Origin: Bradyrhizobium sp. NAS80.1
GTDB taxonomy: Bacteria > Pseudomonadota > Alphaproteobacteria > Rhizobiales > Xanthobacteraceae
Reading direction: 5' to 3'
Assembly (NCBI RefSeq): GCF_001908205.1
Contig: NZ_LGHL01000048.1
Location: forward strand, 145,231 to 209,230
Length of the DNA stretch: 64,000 nt
Part shown: positions 1 through 8,385 of the stretch, piece after piece
Layout of the letters: every line of letters begins with the position of its first letter
Position numbering within the stretch: position 1 is the stretch's first letter
Notes under the pieces: model-generated
Told to the model about the DNA's origin: nothing
Database searches by the model: none
Seen by the model: only the letters and a program-made list of their open reading frames with translations
Position numbers and translations under genes: made by a program

Positions 1-158
1 CTGCTCGCGCGGCACTTGCGTCGGCGGGTCGCCTGAATCCAAATTACACGACACTCGCGAAATTTCGGGCCACCGATCTATCGGACGATCCCACCTATGT
101 GGAGCAGCGCGTGTACGTGGAGAACGCGTTGCACAAGGCGGGACTGCCGGAGCAGTGA
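1..158 (+). CDS. C-terminal end of an adenylate cyclase-type TPR protein (partial)
   Basis: The frame is open from the window edge (codons begin at base 3) to a TGA at 156-158. About 51 residues are visible, ending in HKAGLPEQ. The run of small helical residues (ALASAGRLNP) fits the last tetratricopeptide repeat of the rhizobial proteins that couple a cyclase-like or winged-helix N-terminus to TPR repeats. The gene at the far right of the window, on the other strand, ends in RIAGLPEQ and is clearly the same kind of protein. The N-terminal domain lies outside the window, so whether this copy carries a cyclase domain cannot be seen. Confidence 0.6.
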   Translation, partial: ARAALASAGRLNPNYTTLAKFRATDLSDDPTYVEQRVYVENALHKAGLPEQ

Positions 159-217
159 CTTCCGATTTTTCCGGCTATAACTGGCAGAGGTCGCGCTTTG
201 AGCTAGAGGAGGCAAAT

Positions 218-501
218 ATGAAGCGATCAATCGCCTTGTCCGCGTCGCTAATTGTTGACTTCTCGATAGGAAGCATGGAGGCGTGAGTGCCGCAACTTAC
301 TGCCAATACGTTGGCTATCCCGCCAATTGTGTCGTTCGGCCCGGCGTCATTGTCGCGCCAATCCATGATGCTCGCGGACCGCCACCGTCGACTGATCCCC
401 GCCCGAGCGGCGTGATAAGGCAGGACTTGTTCGAAAGGAACAATCCGAACAACCTGCGATCGGATTGGCCCAGTCCACCCGCTCAACCGGCCCAGTTCTA
501 A
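218..501 (+). pseudogene. Frameshifted small secreted protein relic
   Basis: An ATG at 218 follows a good ribosome site (GAGGAGG, about 5 bases away). It opens a signal-peptide-like frame (MKRSIALSASLIVDFSIG) that stops at 284-286. The next frame, from 283, continues with SAATYCQYVGYPANC and runs to 501. Joined with a one-base shift near 281-286, the two pieces make one small exported protein with two cysteines just after the signal peptide. I recall this N-terminal pattern from small Bradyrhizobium exported proteins of unknown function. Either this is a broken gene or the sequence has an indel error. Function is unknown. Confidence 0.5.
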
Positions 502-852
502 AATTACGCGGCACGGTCGTGGCTGTGGAGTAGAAGTAGCAGAACCAAATTCGCGGGCATTTCCCAAACCGCTTCGTCCGAGTTTGGGCCCTGAGCTGAC
601 ATCGCCGCAGCGCCGGCCGATGCCGCCCTTTGAATCATTCTGATCTTATCGCAAGCACTCGAAGCTGAGCATCTATGCGCTGCGCTGCGAATGGCTGCGC
701 CGCGCGGCCCCGGCCGCGACGCACGGAGGCCTTTCGCCATGATAGGATAACGCACGGTCCACCCAGGCTGTCCGAGAGCAAGTCAAGCCCGGGCCGTTGA
801 GCGAGACTATCTTTGTCTTAAATTCCTCTGCCTCAAGAAGGGAGGACACTCT
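502..852. other. Intergenic stretch, no supported gene
   Basis: I see no convincing coding frame with a ribosome site here. The stretch is GC-rich with several short open frames but no recognisable motif. It must contain the promoter for the polyphosphate kinase at 853; no FixK-type box or other operator stood out. Confidence 0.4.
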
Positions 853-1755
853 ATGCCGAGAAAAGAGATTCTCGACCAGATCCAGAAGTATATCCACCCA
901 TTCCGTATCTCCAGCGGCAAGGGCTTTCAGCTGAAGGACTTCGACCCCGGCGACACGCGCGGTCTAAACATGGAAAAGGGCGAAGCTGCTGACCTTCTTC
1001 AACGGGGCACCCGGTGGCTCGCAGAAGAACAGGACATGCTTTATGCCCAGGACCGTTGGTCGCTGCTGCTCGTGTTCCAAGCCATGGATGCGGCTGGCAA
1101 GGACAGCACGATCAAACACGTCATGACGGGGGTGAATCCGCAGGGCTGCCAGGTCTTTTCGTTCAAGCCGCCCTCACAGGAGGATCTCGCACATGACTTC
1201 ATGTGGCGCTACGTCTCGCGTCTGCCCGAACGTGGGCGGATCGGAATCTTCAATCGTTCCTATTACGAGGAGGTCCTCGTTGTGCGCGTTCACGAGGAAA
1301 TCTTGAAGCAGCAGAGACTCCCGCCGCCGTTCGTGAGCTCCCGGATCTGGGACGAACGGCTGGCAGACATCGCGCACTTCGAGGATTACCTCACCCGGCA
1401 GGGCACAGTCATTCTCAAGTTCTTCCTGCATGTCTCGCGCGAAGAGCAGAAGAAGCGCTTCATGAAGCGCCTCGACAACCCCGGAAAGAACTGGAAGTTC
1501 TCGGCATCGGACGTGCGCGAGCGCAAGTACTGGCTCGACTTCATGGACTCGTATGAAGGGGCGATCGCAGCCACTGCATCCGAGCACGCGCCGTGGTACG
1601 TGGTGCCGGCCGACAACCGATGGTTCACCCGCCTAGTCGTCGCAGCGGCAATCGTGGAGGCCGTAGAGAAGCTCGACCTTGCGTATCCGAAGGTGAGCCC
1701 GGAGCAGAAGAAGGAGCTGGCAGCGGCTCGTGCGGAACTTGCGCGAGAAGCTTAG
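853..1755 (+). CDS. ppk2: Polyphosphate kinase 2 family protein
   Basis: 300 residues, normal for one-domain PPK2. Seen: Walker A-like AMDAAGKDST (about residues 77-86), the lid/Walker B region GIFNRSYYEEV (131-141), HDFMWRY before it, and APWYVVPADNRWF near the end. PPK2 enzymes move phosphate between polyphosphate and nucleoside di- or monophosphates in the cytoplasm; the nucleotide preference of this copy cannot be told from sequence alone. The start is set by GGGAGGA upstream of ATG 853. It faces the P-type ATPase gene tail to tail. A second PPK2 lies at 20.7 kb, so the genome has at least two paralogues. Confidence 0.93.
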   Translation: MPRKEILDQIQKYIHPFRISSGKGFQLKDFDPGDTRGLNMEKGEAADLLQRGTRWLAEEQDMLYAQDRWSLLLVFQAMDAAGKDSTIKHVMTGVNPQGCQVFSFKPPSQEDLAHDFMWRYVSRLPERGRIGIFNRSYYEEVLVVRVHEEILKQQRLPPPFVSSRIWDERLADIAHFEDYLTRQGTVILKFFLHVSREEQKKRFMKRLDNPGKNWKFSASDVRERKYWLDFMDSYEGAIAATASEHAPWYVVPADNRWFTRLVVAAAIVEAVEKLDLAYPKVSPEQKKELAAARAELAREA

Positions 1756-1810
1756 CTCCCGTAGCCCGAACACTCGAAGGTCGGCGCAATCGGCGCAGCA
1801 ACAAAAATCA

Positions 1811-1865
1811 CGCCGCGGGTGACGCTCCGCGGCGCATTTCTGTCGGCCGCGGCGCCAAGCCGCGG
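1811..1865. terminator. Tandem GC-rich hairpins between convergent genes
   Basis: CGCCGCGG at 1811-1818 pairs with CCGCGGCG at 1827-1834 (8-bp perfect stem, 8-base loop). A second stem, CCGCGGC (1847-1853) with GCCGCGG (1859-1865), follows. They lie between the convergent ppk2 and ATPase genes and could end transcription from both sides, but neither is followed by a strong T-run. Confidence 0.5.
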
Positions 1866-1906
1866 CAAGAGATCGAAGCACGCGCACGCCTGCGAAAAGG
1901 AACCGC

Positions 1907-4657
1907 TCACGCGCCTGCTTCCGCGGCGACAACAAACTTTCGCAACGAGCTCGACGAGCGAATGACAAGCTTTTCTGCCTCGACCACGAGGAAGAACAGC
2001 AATCCGCCGGCAAGGAGCCAGGGCCACACCCAAAGCGGGATGGATTCGTTGCCGAACATCGCCTGGACCGGTGGTGCGTAGGTGAAAATCAGTTGCAAGA
2101 TCACGACGGCAATGATGCCGAGCGGCAAGTACGCGTTGCCTATGTGCGCCTTCAGGGAGAGCGACGAATCGAGCAGGTAGCGGCTATTGAGCAGATAGAA
2201 CACCTGGCCAATCGTGATGGCATTGACGGCTACCGTTCGGGCAAGCCCATCCGAGGCGCCTTGCGCCTTCATCCAGAAGAACGCCAACAAGGTGTAAGCA
2301 AGCAGCGCCAAGCCGACAAAGATGATCCGCCAGATCCCGAAGCCGGTCACGATGGGGCGGTCTACTGCGCGCGGGGGCCGATCCATCACATCGATCTCGT
2401 GCGGCTCAAAGGAGATGACCAGGCCGAGCGCGACCGACGTGACCATATTGACCCAGAGCACTTGCGGGGCCGTGATCGGCATCGTGAACCCTGCAAAGAT
2501 TGCCACCGCAATGACCAGCGCCTGCGCGACGTTGGTCGGCAGGATGAATAGCATCGCCTTCTCGATGTTGTTGTAGACGGTGCGCCCTTCCTTCACCGCC
2601 GCCGAGATCGAGGCGAAGTTATCGTCGGCCAGGATCATTTCAGCCGCTTCCTTCGTGACCTCGGTGCCTTTGATACCCATCGCGACCCCGATGTCGGCTT
2701 TCTTGAGAGCGGGCGCGTCGTTCACCCCATCGCCTGTCATCGCCACGATTTGATTGTTGGCCTGGATCGCTTTCACCAGGCGCAGCTTGTGTTCGGGGCT
2801 GGCGCGCGCGAAAACGTCAACCGCGCGAACGCGTTCCTGCAGCGTCGCGGCGTCCATGTCCTCGATTTCGGCGCCGGTGATCGCGGTCTTTCCGTCACCA
2901 AGCCCAAGCATCTTGGCGATGGCCGCGGCGGTGATCTTGTGATCGCCGGTGATCATGGTGACGCGGATGCCACCACCGTGGCACTCCTTCACGGCTTCGA
3001 TGGCCTCTTTGCGCGGCGGATCCAGCAGGCCGATCAGACCAAGCAAGACAAGCGTCCTTGGCAGGTCAGCCGCGGTGAGACCGCCAGCCTTCACCTTCGG
3101 GTTCTGGAGCCACGCGAACGCCAGCACACGTTCGCCTTGGGCCGCAAGCCTGTCCGATTGTTTCAAGAAGTGCTCGCGATCGAGCGGACTCGACTGGCCG
3201 TCGGCGGTCTGCTGGCGATCGCAGTGCTCAAAGATGACTTCCGGGGCGCCCTTGACGAGCAGGACTTGCTCCCCGTTCGCATCTCTTTGGAGCGTCGCCA
3301 TGAACTTGTGCTCGGATTCGAACGGAATGGCGTCGATACGCGGAGATGCTGTCTGCTCGAGCTGCCGATCCATACCGAGCTTGGCTGCGAACGGATAAAG
3401 CGCGCCCTCGGTCGGATCGCCCTCAACCTTCCAGGTGCCCTCCTGCTGGAACAGCTCTGCGTCGTTGCAGAGCAAGGAGACTCGCCCCATCAGCGCGAGT
3501 ACCGGGTCCTTGCCCGCGGGCTGTCCGTCCTTTTTGATTTCCCCCTCGGGAGAATAGCCGTCGCCGGTGACCTGATACGCCGACTCAGCCGTGACGGCGG
3601 ACACCACCATCATCTCCATGAGCGTCAGCGTGCCCGTCTTGTCCGAGCAGATCCGCGACACCGAGCCGAGCGTTTCGACTGCGGGCAACCGCCGGATAAT
3701 CGCGTTACGCTGGGCCATGCGCTGGACGCCGATGGCCAGGGTGATCGTGATAAGTGCGGGTAGTCCTTCCGGGATGAGCGATACGGCGATGCCGACGACT
3801 GCCTGGAAGAGCTCCACAAAGTCGATCCCCTTCACCCACTTGCCGTAGGCAAAGACCAGAACGCTGATCACCCCGATTACCGCACTGATGGTGTAGCCAA
3901 ACTTCTTGATCTGGCGCAGCAGCGGAGTCTCGAGCGGGCTCACGTCGGCGAGCAACTGGTTGATACGGCCGAGTTCCGTCTCAGTACCGGTCGCGACGAC
4001 CAATCCGGTCGCGCGACCCGATACAACCATGGTGCCGGAAAATGCCATGTTTGCGCGGTCGCCAACCGTCGCGTTCGCAGGCACCGGCTCGACGCTTTTT
4101 TCTGCCGGCACCGATTCACCTGTGAGGGCCGCCTCTTCAGTTCGCAAGTTCTTTGTCTCGAACAGTCGCAGATCCGCAGGAATCTTGTCTCCCGACTCCA
4201 GGAGCACGACGTCCCCCGGAACGAGATCCTCCGCGGGAATCATGCGGGTCTCCCCACCGCGTACCGTCCGTGCCTCCGCGGTCAGCATATTGCGGATGGA
4301 ATCCAGCGCCTTCTCGGCCTTGCCCTCCTGAATGAACCCGAGAAGCGCGTTGAGAACGACCACGCCAAAGATGATGGCCGCGTCGACCCACAGGTTCAAC
4401 ATCAGCTTGGTGAACCCTGCAGCGAGCAGCACGTAGACCAGGATGTTGTTGAACTGTGAGAGAAGCCTCGCAAACCAACCGCGCTTCCTGCCTTCGGGCA
4501 GGCGGTTCTGACCGTATTTCTGAAGTCGGACAGCGGCCTCAGCCGGAGCAAGCCCGTTCTCGTAGCTGGTAGCATGTCGCTCCACGACCTCATGTTGAGG
4601 TAGTGCGTGCCAGCGCGCCACCTCATTGGTCGTGTTCGCATTCGCTGCTGCGCTCAT
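1907..4657 (-). CDS. P-type cation-transporting ATPase (calcium/PMCA-like)
   Basis: 916 residues with the full P-type plan: N-terminal cation-ATPase domain (WHALPQHEVVERH, LQKYGQNRLPEG), actuator TGES (179-182), transmembrane helix with PEGLP (296-300), phosphorylation site SDKTGTLT around Asp339, hinge TGDGVNDAPALKKAD, and a C-terminal helix bundle. The PEGLP motif and overall pattern fit type II ATPases (Ca2+, or Na+/K+-like) rather than heavy-metal pumps; no metal-binding N-terminal domain is present. The ion is inferred, not shown. A perfect FixK/FNR-type box sits about 110 bases upstream of the start, suggesting induction at low oxygen. It converges with a PPK2 gene. Confidence 0.92.
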   Translation of the reverse strand: MSAAANANTTNEVARWHALPQHEVVERHATSYENGLAPAEAAVRLQKYGQNRLPEGRKRGWFARLLSQFNNILVYVLLAAGFTKLMLNLWVDAAIIFGVVVLNALLGFIQEGKAEKALDSIRNMLTAEARTVRGGETRMIPAEDLVPGDVVLLESGDKIPADLRLFETKNLRTEEAALTGESVPAEKSVEPVPANATVGDRANMAFSGTMVVSGRATGLVVATGTETELGRINQLLADVSPLETPLLRQIKKFGYTISAVIGVISVLVFAYGKWVKGIDFVELFQAVVGIAVSLIPEGLPALITITLAIGVQRMAQRNAIIRRLPAVETLGSVSRICSDKTGTLTLMEMMVVSAVTAESAYQVTGDGYSPEGEIKKDGQPAGKDPVLALMGRVSLLCNDAELFQQEGTWKVEGDPTEGALYPFAAKLGMDRQLEQTASPRIDAIPFESEHKFMATLQRDANGEQVLLVKGAPEVIFEHCDRQQTADGQSSPLDREHFLKQSDRLAAQGERVLAFAWLQNPKVKAGGLTAADLPRTLVLLGLIGLLDPPRKEAIEAVKECHGGGIRVTMITGDHKITAAAIAKMLGLGDGKTAITGAEIEDMDAATLQERVRAVDVFARASPEHKLRLVKAIQANNQIVAMTGDGVNDAPALKKADIGVAMGIKGTEVTKEAAEMILADDNFASISAAVKEGRTVYNNIEKAMLFILPTNVAQALVIAVAIFAGFTMPITAPQVLWVNMVTSVALGLVISFEPHEIDVMDRPPRAVDRPIVTGFGIWRIIFVGLALLAYTLLAFFWMKAQGASDGLARTVAVNAITIGQVFYLLNSRYLLDSSLSLKAHIGNAYLPLGIIAVVILQLIFTYAPPVQAMFGNESIPLWVWPWLLAGGLLFFLVVEAEKLVIRSSSSLRKFVVAAEAGA

Positions 4658-4768
4658 GCTATTTTGCCTACCGGCCGACGTCTAAGACTGGTCAAGCCCG
4701 CTTACGGCGTTGACGTCTGACAGTTCTTTCGAAGCTCCCGATGACATCGGTTGTGAGCCGCAAGGCCC

Positions 4769-4782
4769 TTGATCTGAATCAA
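4769..4782. promoter_or_regulatory. FixK/FNR-type box upstream of the P-type ATPase
   Basis: TTGATCTGAATCAA matches the TTGAT-N4-ATCAA palindrome exactly. Its centre is about 118 bases upstream of the ATPase ATG. If the activator sits at the usual -41.5, the transcript would begin near 4734, leaving a leader of roughly 75 bases. In Bradyrhizobium such boxes are bound by FixK2 under low oxygen; that role here is inferred. Confidence 0.7.
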
Positions 4783-4831
4783 GGAACTTAGGCCCCTAGG
4801 AAAACTGGTTTCAATCCGGAGAATCCCTCAC

Positions 4832-5116
4832 TCAACTTGGAGCTTCGCAGTATGGTTTGACGAGAGAAACCCCGATGCCGAGATAGCGCTCCGTGCTTTC
4901 GATCTTGGTGTGGCCGAGCAAGAGCTGCGCGGCTCGCAAATTCCCCGTGTCACGGATCAGTGTTTCGATCAGGAGCCGGGTTCGGATCGGCCAGAATTGG
5001 TTTGGCCGCGACGGAGGTTTGGCTCCGATCAGCTTGCCCTTGTTCCAGGGTTCGCGGCATGGCCGGTCAATCGGCGCCATGATGGAATTTTGCCGCTGTT
5101 TTGCCCGACGTGTCAA
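4832..5116 (-). pseudogene. Internally deleted tyrosine-type integrase relic
   Basis: A 94-codon frame joins two parts of a rhizobial site-specific integrase. The N-terminal part contains RPCREPWNKGKLIGAKPP (residues 18-35), which as I recall is followed in intact copies by an IRTKLQIE-like stretch; IRTRLLIE (44-51) is here. From about residue 56 it jumps to the C-terminal block TGNLRAAQLLLGHTKIEST (57-75), RYLG. This block keeps the late-core His (H69) and probable nucleophile Tyr78, but the middle with the catalytic arginine is missing. About 140 residues appear deleted compared with my memory of the full protein of roughly 200. It cannot be an active recombinase. The natural start is probably the Met at 5080. 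Confidence 0.7.
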
Positions 5117-5117
5117 A
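5092..5117 (-). repeat. Dispersed repeat A, left copy
   Basis: 26 bases that match 62047-62072 in inverted orientation with one difference (core CGTCGGGCAAAACAGCGGCA on the minus strand). It covers the far 5' end of the integrase relic frame. Probably one member of a genome-wide intergenic family. Confidence 0.65.
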
Positions 5118-5175
5118 TGTCTTCAGGACGGCGCTTGAGCAAGCTAGCCTGCCGGGGCGATTTTGCTAAGCTTTT

Positions 5176-5199
5176 CTACTTTGCATGGGGTTGTTTTCG
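5176..5199 (-). repeat. Dispersed repeat B, left copy
   Basis: 24 bases identical, in inverted orientation, to 61439-61462 (core AACCCCATGCAAAGTAG). It lies downstream of the dioxygenase gene and is not explained by any gene. Confidence 0.7.
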
Positions 5200-5239
5200 A
5201 GATTTTGCGTTTGCCCGGTCTCGCCCGCAACAAGCAACA

Positions 5240-6037
5240 TCAGCCGCCGAACACATACGACGCCATCGCAACGCTCGCGACCTCGTCGACGAAGACGCGA
5301 TGGCCGACGTCGCTGCCGGCGGCACCGGCGGCCACCATCAGAGGCAGCAGATGATCCTCGCGGGGATGGGCAAGGCGCGCGCTGGGTGCGTTCTCCCAGT
5401 CCACCAGCATCGCGTTACGGCGCGCCGCATCCGGATTGCTGATCGCCTCGTTCAGATAGGCCTCAAAATCATACGAGACCGGCTTGGACTCCGCCCGGCC
5501 GAAGCCGCGCATGTTGTGATAGGTCAGACCGCTGCCGATGATCAGGATGCCTTCGTCGCGGAGCGAGGCGATCGCCTGCCCGGCCCTGATGTGCTCGGCC
5601 GCATCATAGGTCGACTTCAACGACAGCAGCACAATCGGCATGTCCGCGTTCGGATACATCAGGCCGAGCGGCACGAAGGTGCCGTGATCGAATCCCTGGT
5701 TGGCATCCTCTCGGCAATCGAGGCCTGCGCGCGCGAGCAGCGTCTTCACCTCCGCGGCGAGCTCGGGCTTGCCCGGCGCCGGATATTTGAGGTGATAGGT
5801 ATGCTCGGGGAAGCCGTAATAGTCGTACACCATCGGCGGATGCGCCGAGGTGGACACTGTGAAGGCGTCGGCTTCCCAATGTCCGGTGATGACGAGCACG
5901 GCCTTCGGCCTCGCCGGCAGAAGCTGCGGCAGCCGGCCGAACTCCTCGGCAGTCTTCGCATACTGCACCCGCCTGTCCTCTATGAAGGGCCAGGGGCCGC
6001 CGCCATGCGACAGGAACAGGGTCGGAAATCGCGTCAT
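5240..6037 (-). CDS. Class III extradiol ring-cleavage dioxygenase (DODA/YgiD-like)
   Basis: 265 residues, usual for the LigB-fold DOPA-dioxygenase family. It opens with the typical LFLSHGGGPW (metal-site His10), has VITGHWEAD (His about 53), NQGFDHGTFVPLG and LIIGSGLTYHNMR, each carrying expected active-site histidines. These enzymes open catechol-type rings with a non-haem metal and oxygen in the cytoplasm; the natural substrate is not predictable. It stands alone, with no other aromatic-degradation gene beside it. Dispersed repeat B lies about 40 bases beyond its stop. Confidence 0.85.
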   Translation of the reverse strand: MTRFPTLFLSHGGGPWPFIEDRRVQYAKTAEEFGRLPQLLPARPKAVLVITGHWEADAFTVSTSAHPPMVYDYYGFPEHTYHLKYPAPGKPELAAEVKTLLARAGLDCREDANQGFDHGTFVPLGLMYPNADMPIVLLSLKSTYDAAEHIRAGQAIASLRDEGILIIGSGLTYHNMRGFGRAESKPVSYDFEAYLNEAISNPDAARRNAMLVDWENAPSARLAHPREDHLLPLMVAAGAAGSDVGHRVFVDEVASVAMASYVFGG

Positions 6038-6195
6038 GGGCGAAGGCTCGTCTCGTTGGCAACATGCGCGTGCGAGCTGCCCGCGCGACAGGCGGCGAGC
6101 ATAGGCAAACCGGTATGGTTAGCAAGTCGTTAACGATTTGCCGCCCAGAATCCCCGGCGTGGCCGAAGGAATAGGCCAGAAGACAAGGACGGAAT

Positions 6196-6375
6196 ATGAA
6201 GAAGTTTGCGCTGGGGGATGTCGTCAACAGTGACAAGGGCCGCCGCGGCGTCATCCGCGCCGCCTTCAGGTCGAGGGAAGGCCAACAGTTCTACGCCGTC
6301 GAGAAGGACGGAGCGGTGGACTATCTGGAGGAAGGCCGCCTCACCCCGGCGCCGCGCGTCGAGCTCGCGGCCTGA
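6196..6375 (+). CDS. Small conserved-looking hypothetical protein (59 aa)
   Basis: ATG 6196 follows AGGACGGA. The product begins MKKFALGDVV and has an SH3/KOW-like look (VVNSDKGRRGVIRAAF, then a short strand QQFYAVEKDG and DYLEEGRLTP). Codon use matches its neighbours. Only 16 bases separate its stop from the convergent carboxylesterase gene. No function can be assigned. Confidence 0.7.
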   Translation: MKKFALGDVVNSDKGRRGVIRAAFRSREGQQFYAVEKDGAVDYLEEGRLTPAPRVELAA

Positions 6376-6391
6376 TCCAACTCATCCTGCT

Positions 6392-7852
6392 CTAGCGCGC
6401 GAGGCGATCGAGACGGTCCGACCAGGGGTCGTCTCCGCTCGCGATGCGATCATTCGTGATCAGCAAAAGACGATCGCCTCCTGCCGCTGCGTCCCAGCGC
6501 GGCAGGTCGGCACCGTTGGGATCGCCGCTCTTCGCGAAGTTGATCCAGTAGGTGCGCATCCGGTTTGCGACCTCGCGATCGCGCCGTGAAAACATGCCCG
6601 CACCCGGCACGCCTTCCGCGCCGAAGATGAACTGCAACTCGCGCCCGTGACCGCCATCGGGATTCGCGCGCTGCGCCTCCGGCACATAGGCGAAGCGATA
6701 GCGAAAGGTCGGCGCGCCGCTTGCGGCATGCAGGCGAGCCAGCAACCTCACCGGCTCGGAGAAAACCTCGTCGGTGTAGAAGCGCGCCGCAAGTTCGGAA
6801 GGTGTGGTGAGACCGGGGTAGAGCTTGCGCAGCTCATCGAGCGTGCCGCCTGACGATGCTAGCTGCTCCTTGATATCGAGGTCACTGTCAAACCGCGTCT
6901 CGTCATCATTCGAGCCGATGATGAGGGGAATGCGACTTTCATGTCCCGCCGCGAACCCCGCGGCGTGACCTTCGGCAATCAGGCTTCCATCGATCGCCGG
7001 GGCGAAGCTGTGCGAGGATTTTGCCAGCAATCGCTTTTCAGCGGCCAGCAGTTGCGCCGGTGAGGCCGTGCGCAAATCAGTCTCCTGCCCGAGTGCCGCT
7101 ACGAATTCCCGGCCTGCGGCTTCCGCCTCCTGCGCCGGACGCAGTCGCGCGCGGCCCGGCACCGATTGCAGAATGGCTTTCTGAAACAGATCGCGCGACT
7201 GCGTACACAGCATCAGGAGCGCGATTGAGGTCGCGCCTGCACCGCTGCCAAACAAGGTGACGTTGTTCGGATCGCCGGCGAAGGCCGCGATGTTGTCGTG
7301 CACCCAATGCAGCGCTGCAATCTGGTCCATCAGGCCGTAATTGCCAGAGCTGCCTTCCGACAGCGTGGGATGGGTGAGCCAGCCGAGTGCGCCGAGACGA
7401 TAATTGACGCTGACCACGATGAGGCCGGCCTGTGCGAGCTTTGCACCGTCGAACAACGGATCATTCGCTGTGCCGCTGACGAAGGCTCCGCCGTGGATGA
7501 ACACCATCACCGGCAGCGGGCCATCGACGCCGAAGGGACGGAATACGTTCAGCGTGAGGCAATCCTCGCTCGCGCCGGGCAACGACGGCTGAAGGCACGG
7601 CGCCGCGTAGTCGTAAGCGGTCCGCATCTCCGAACTCTCGGGCGTCGCCTGTGGTGGACGCCACCGCAGCGGGCCCACCGGCGGCGTTGCGTAAGCAAGT
7701 CCCCTGAACGAGGCCACCTCGCCTTCGACGGCGCCGAGCATCTGTCCTTCACGCGTCACCGCAAATGGAAATTGTCCGACCGCCTGGGCTACGGCCATAT
7801 CGGCGCAACCGAGGAACGCGGAAGCGGCAAGAAGCGCAAGCAGGGACCGCAT
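6392..7852 (-). CDS. Type B carboxylesterase-family protein lacking the catalytic serine
   Basis: 486 residues with signal peptide (MRSLLALLAASAFLGC... to about AQA, residue 24), so probably periplasmic or outer-surface. Typical family blocks are present: FRGLAYATPPVGPLRW, SEDCLTLNVFRP, FIHGGAF oxyanion loop (118-124), GNYGLMDQIAALHWVH. The nucleophile elbow, normally FGESAG, reads FGSGAG (201-206): Gly204 stands where the nucleophilic Ser should be. The acid residue region (NDDETR) and catalytic His region (GGHGRELQFIFG) remain. So this is probably a non-hydrolytic relative, or an enzyme using the neighbouring Ser203; both are inference. It lies convergent with the 59-residue gene. Confidence 0.88.
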   Translation of the reverse strand: MRSLLALLAASAFLGCADMAVAQAVGQFPFAVTREGQMLGAVEGEVASFRGLAYATPPVGPLRWRPPQATPESSEMRTAYDYAAPCLQPSLPGASEDCLTLNVFRPFGVDGPLPVMVFIHGGAFVSGTANDPLFDGAKLAQAGLIVVSVNYRLGALGWLTHPTLSEGSSGNYGLMDQIAALHWVHDNIAAFAGDPNNVTLFGSGAGATSIALLMLCTQSRDLFQKAILQSVPGRARLRPAQEAEAAGREFVAALGQETDLRTASPAQLLAAEKRLLAKSSHSFAPAIDGSLIAEGHAAGFAAGHESRIPLIIGSNDDETRFDSDLDIKEQLASSGGTLDELRKLYPGLTTPSELAARFYTDEVFSEPVRLLARLHAASGAPTFRYRFAYVPEAQRANPDGGHGRELQFIFGAEGVPGAGMFSRRDREVANRMRTYWINFAKSGDPNGADLPRWDAAAGGDRLLLITNDRIASGDDPWSDRLDRLAR

Positions 7853-7934
7853 CTTCAGGGGATCTCGATGCGCTGAAGGGTTCCCTGCAGGTTACGTCCG
7901 CGGCCGGCAGCGAAGCAAGCTCCGCGACGGACGG

Positions 7935-8156
7935 TTAGCTGCTCTTGTAGCTGCTCTTGCCGGCGATCTCTGCGAGCGCACGGCGGGCGACAATGCCAAG
8001 TTCGCCCAGCGTGGCGTGACCGGATTGCGCCGCTTCGATCAGGCGCTCGGCGATGAATCTGCGGCTGTCGTGATCACCGCCGTGAGGCAATTCGCGGCAC
8101 GTCTCCTCAAGGACGACGTCCATGTTGGCTTTGGTCCGTTCACTCAACTCTGTCAT
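7935..8156 (-). CDS. Small conserved hypothetical protein (73 aa)
   Basis: I chose the ATG at 8156 rather than an in-frame start further upstream because the protein then begins MTELSERTKANMDVVLEETC, which looks like a natural soluble helical protein; the extension is Cys/Arg-rich and implausible. It ends KSSYKSS. Predicted cytoplasmic and helical. I recall similar small proteins in Bradyrhizobium but no function. It is divergent from the monooxygenase-esterase gene. Confidence 0.7.
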   Translation of the reverse strand: MTELSERTKANMDVVLEETCRELPHGGDHDSRRFIAERLIEAAQSGHATLGELGIVARRALAEIAGKSSYKSS

Positions 8157-8385
8157 GACATCCGGTGGGCAACGCGTGGCACGGAACCGTAGCATACACA
8201 GACACATCGAGCCTGATTAGCCCGGAGAATCACGGCCATTGTGCATCGCGATAGGTGTACGCCCGCAACCTTCGCGCCGCCACGATGTCGGCGCAAACGA
8301 CTACCGAAGATTGCACTTGTCCTGATGACAAGCCCGCCCCCCGGCGATAGCCTGCCGGCACAACAAAATACACGGGAGGAATGCC

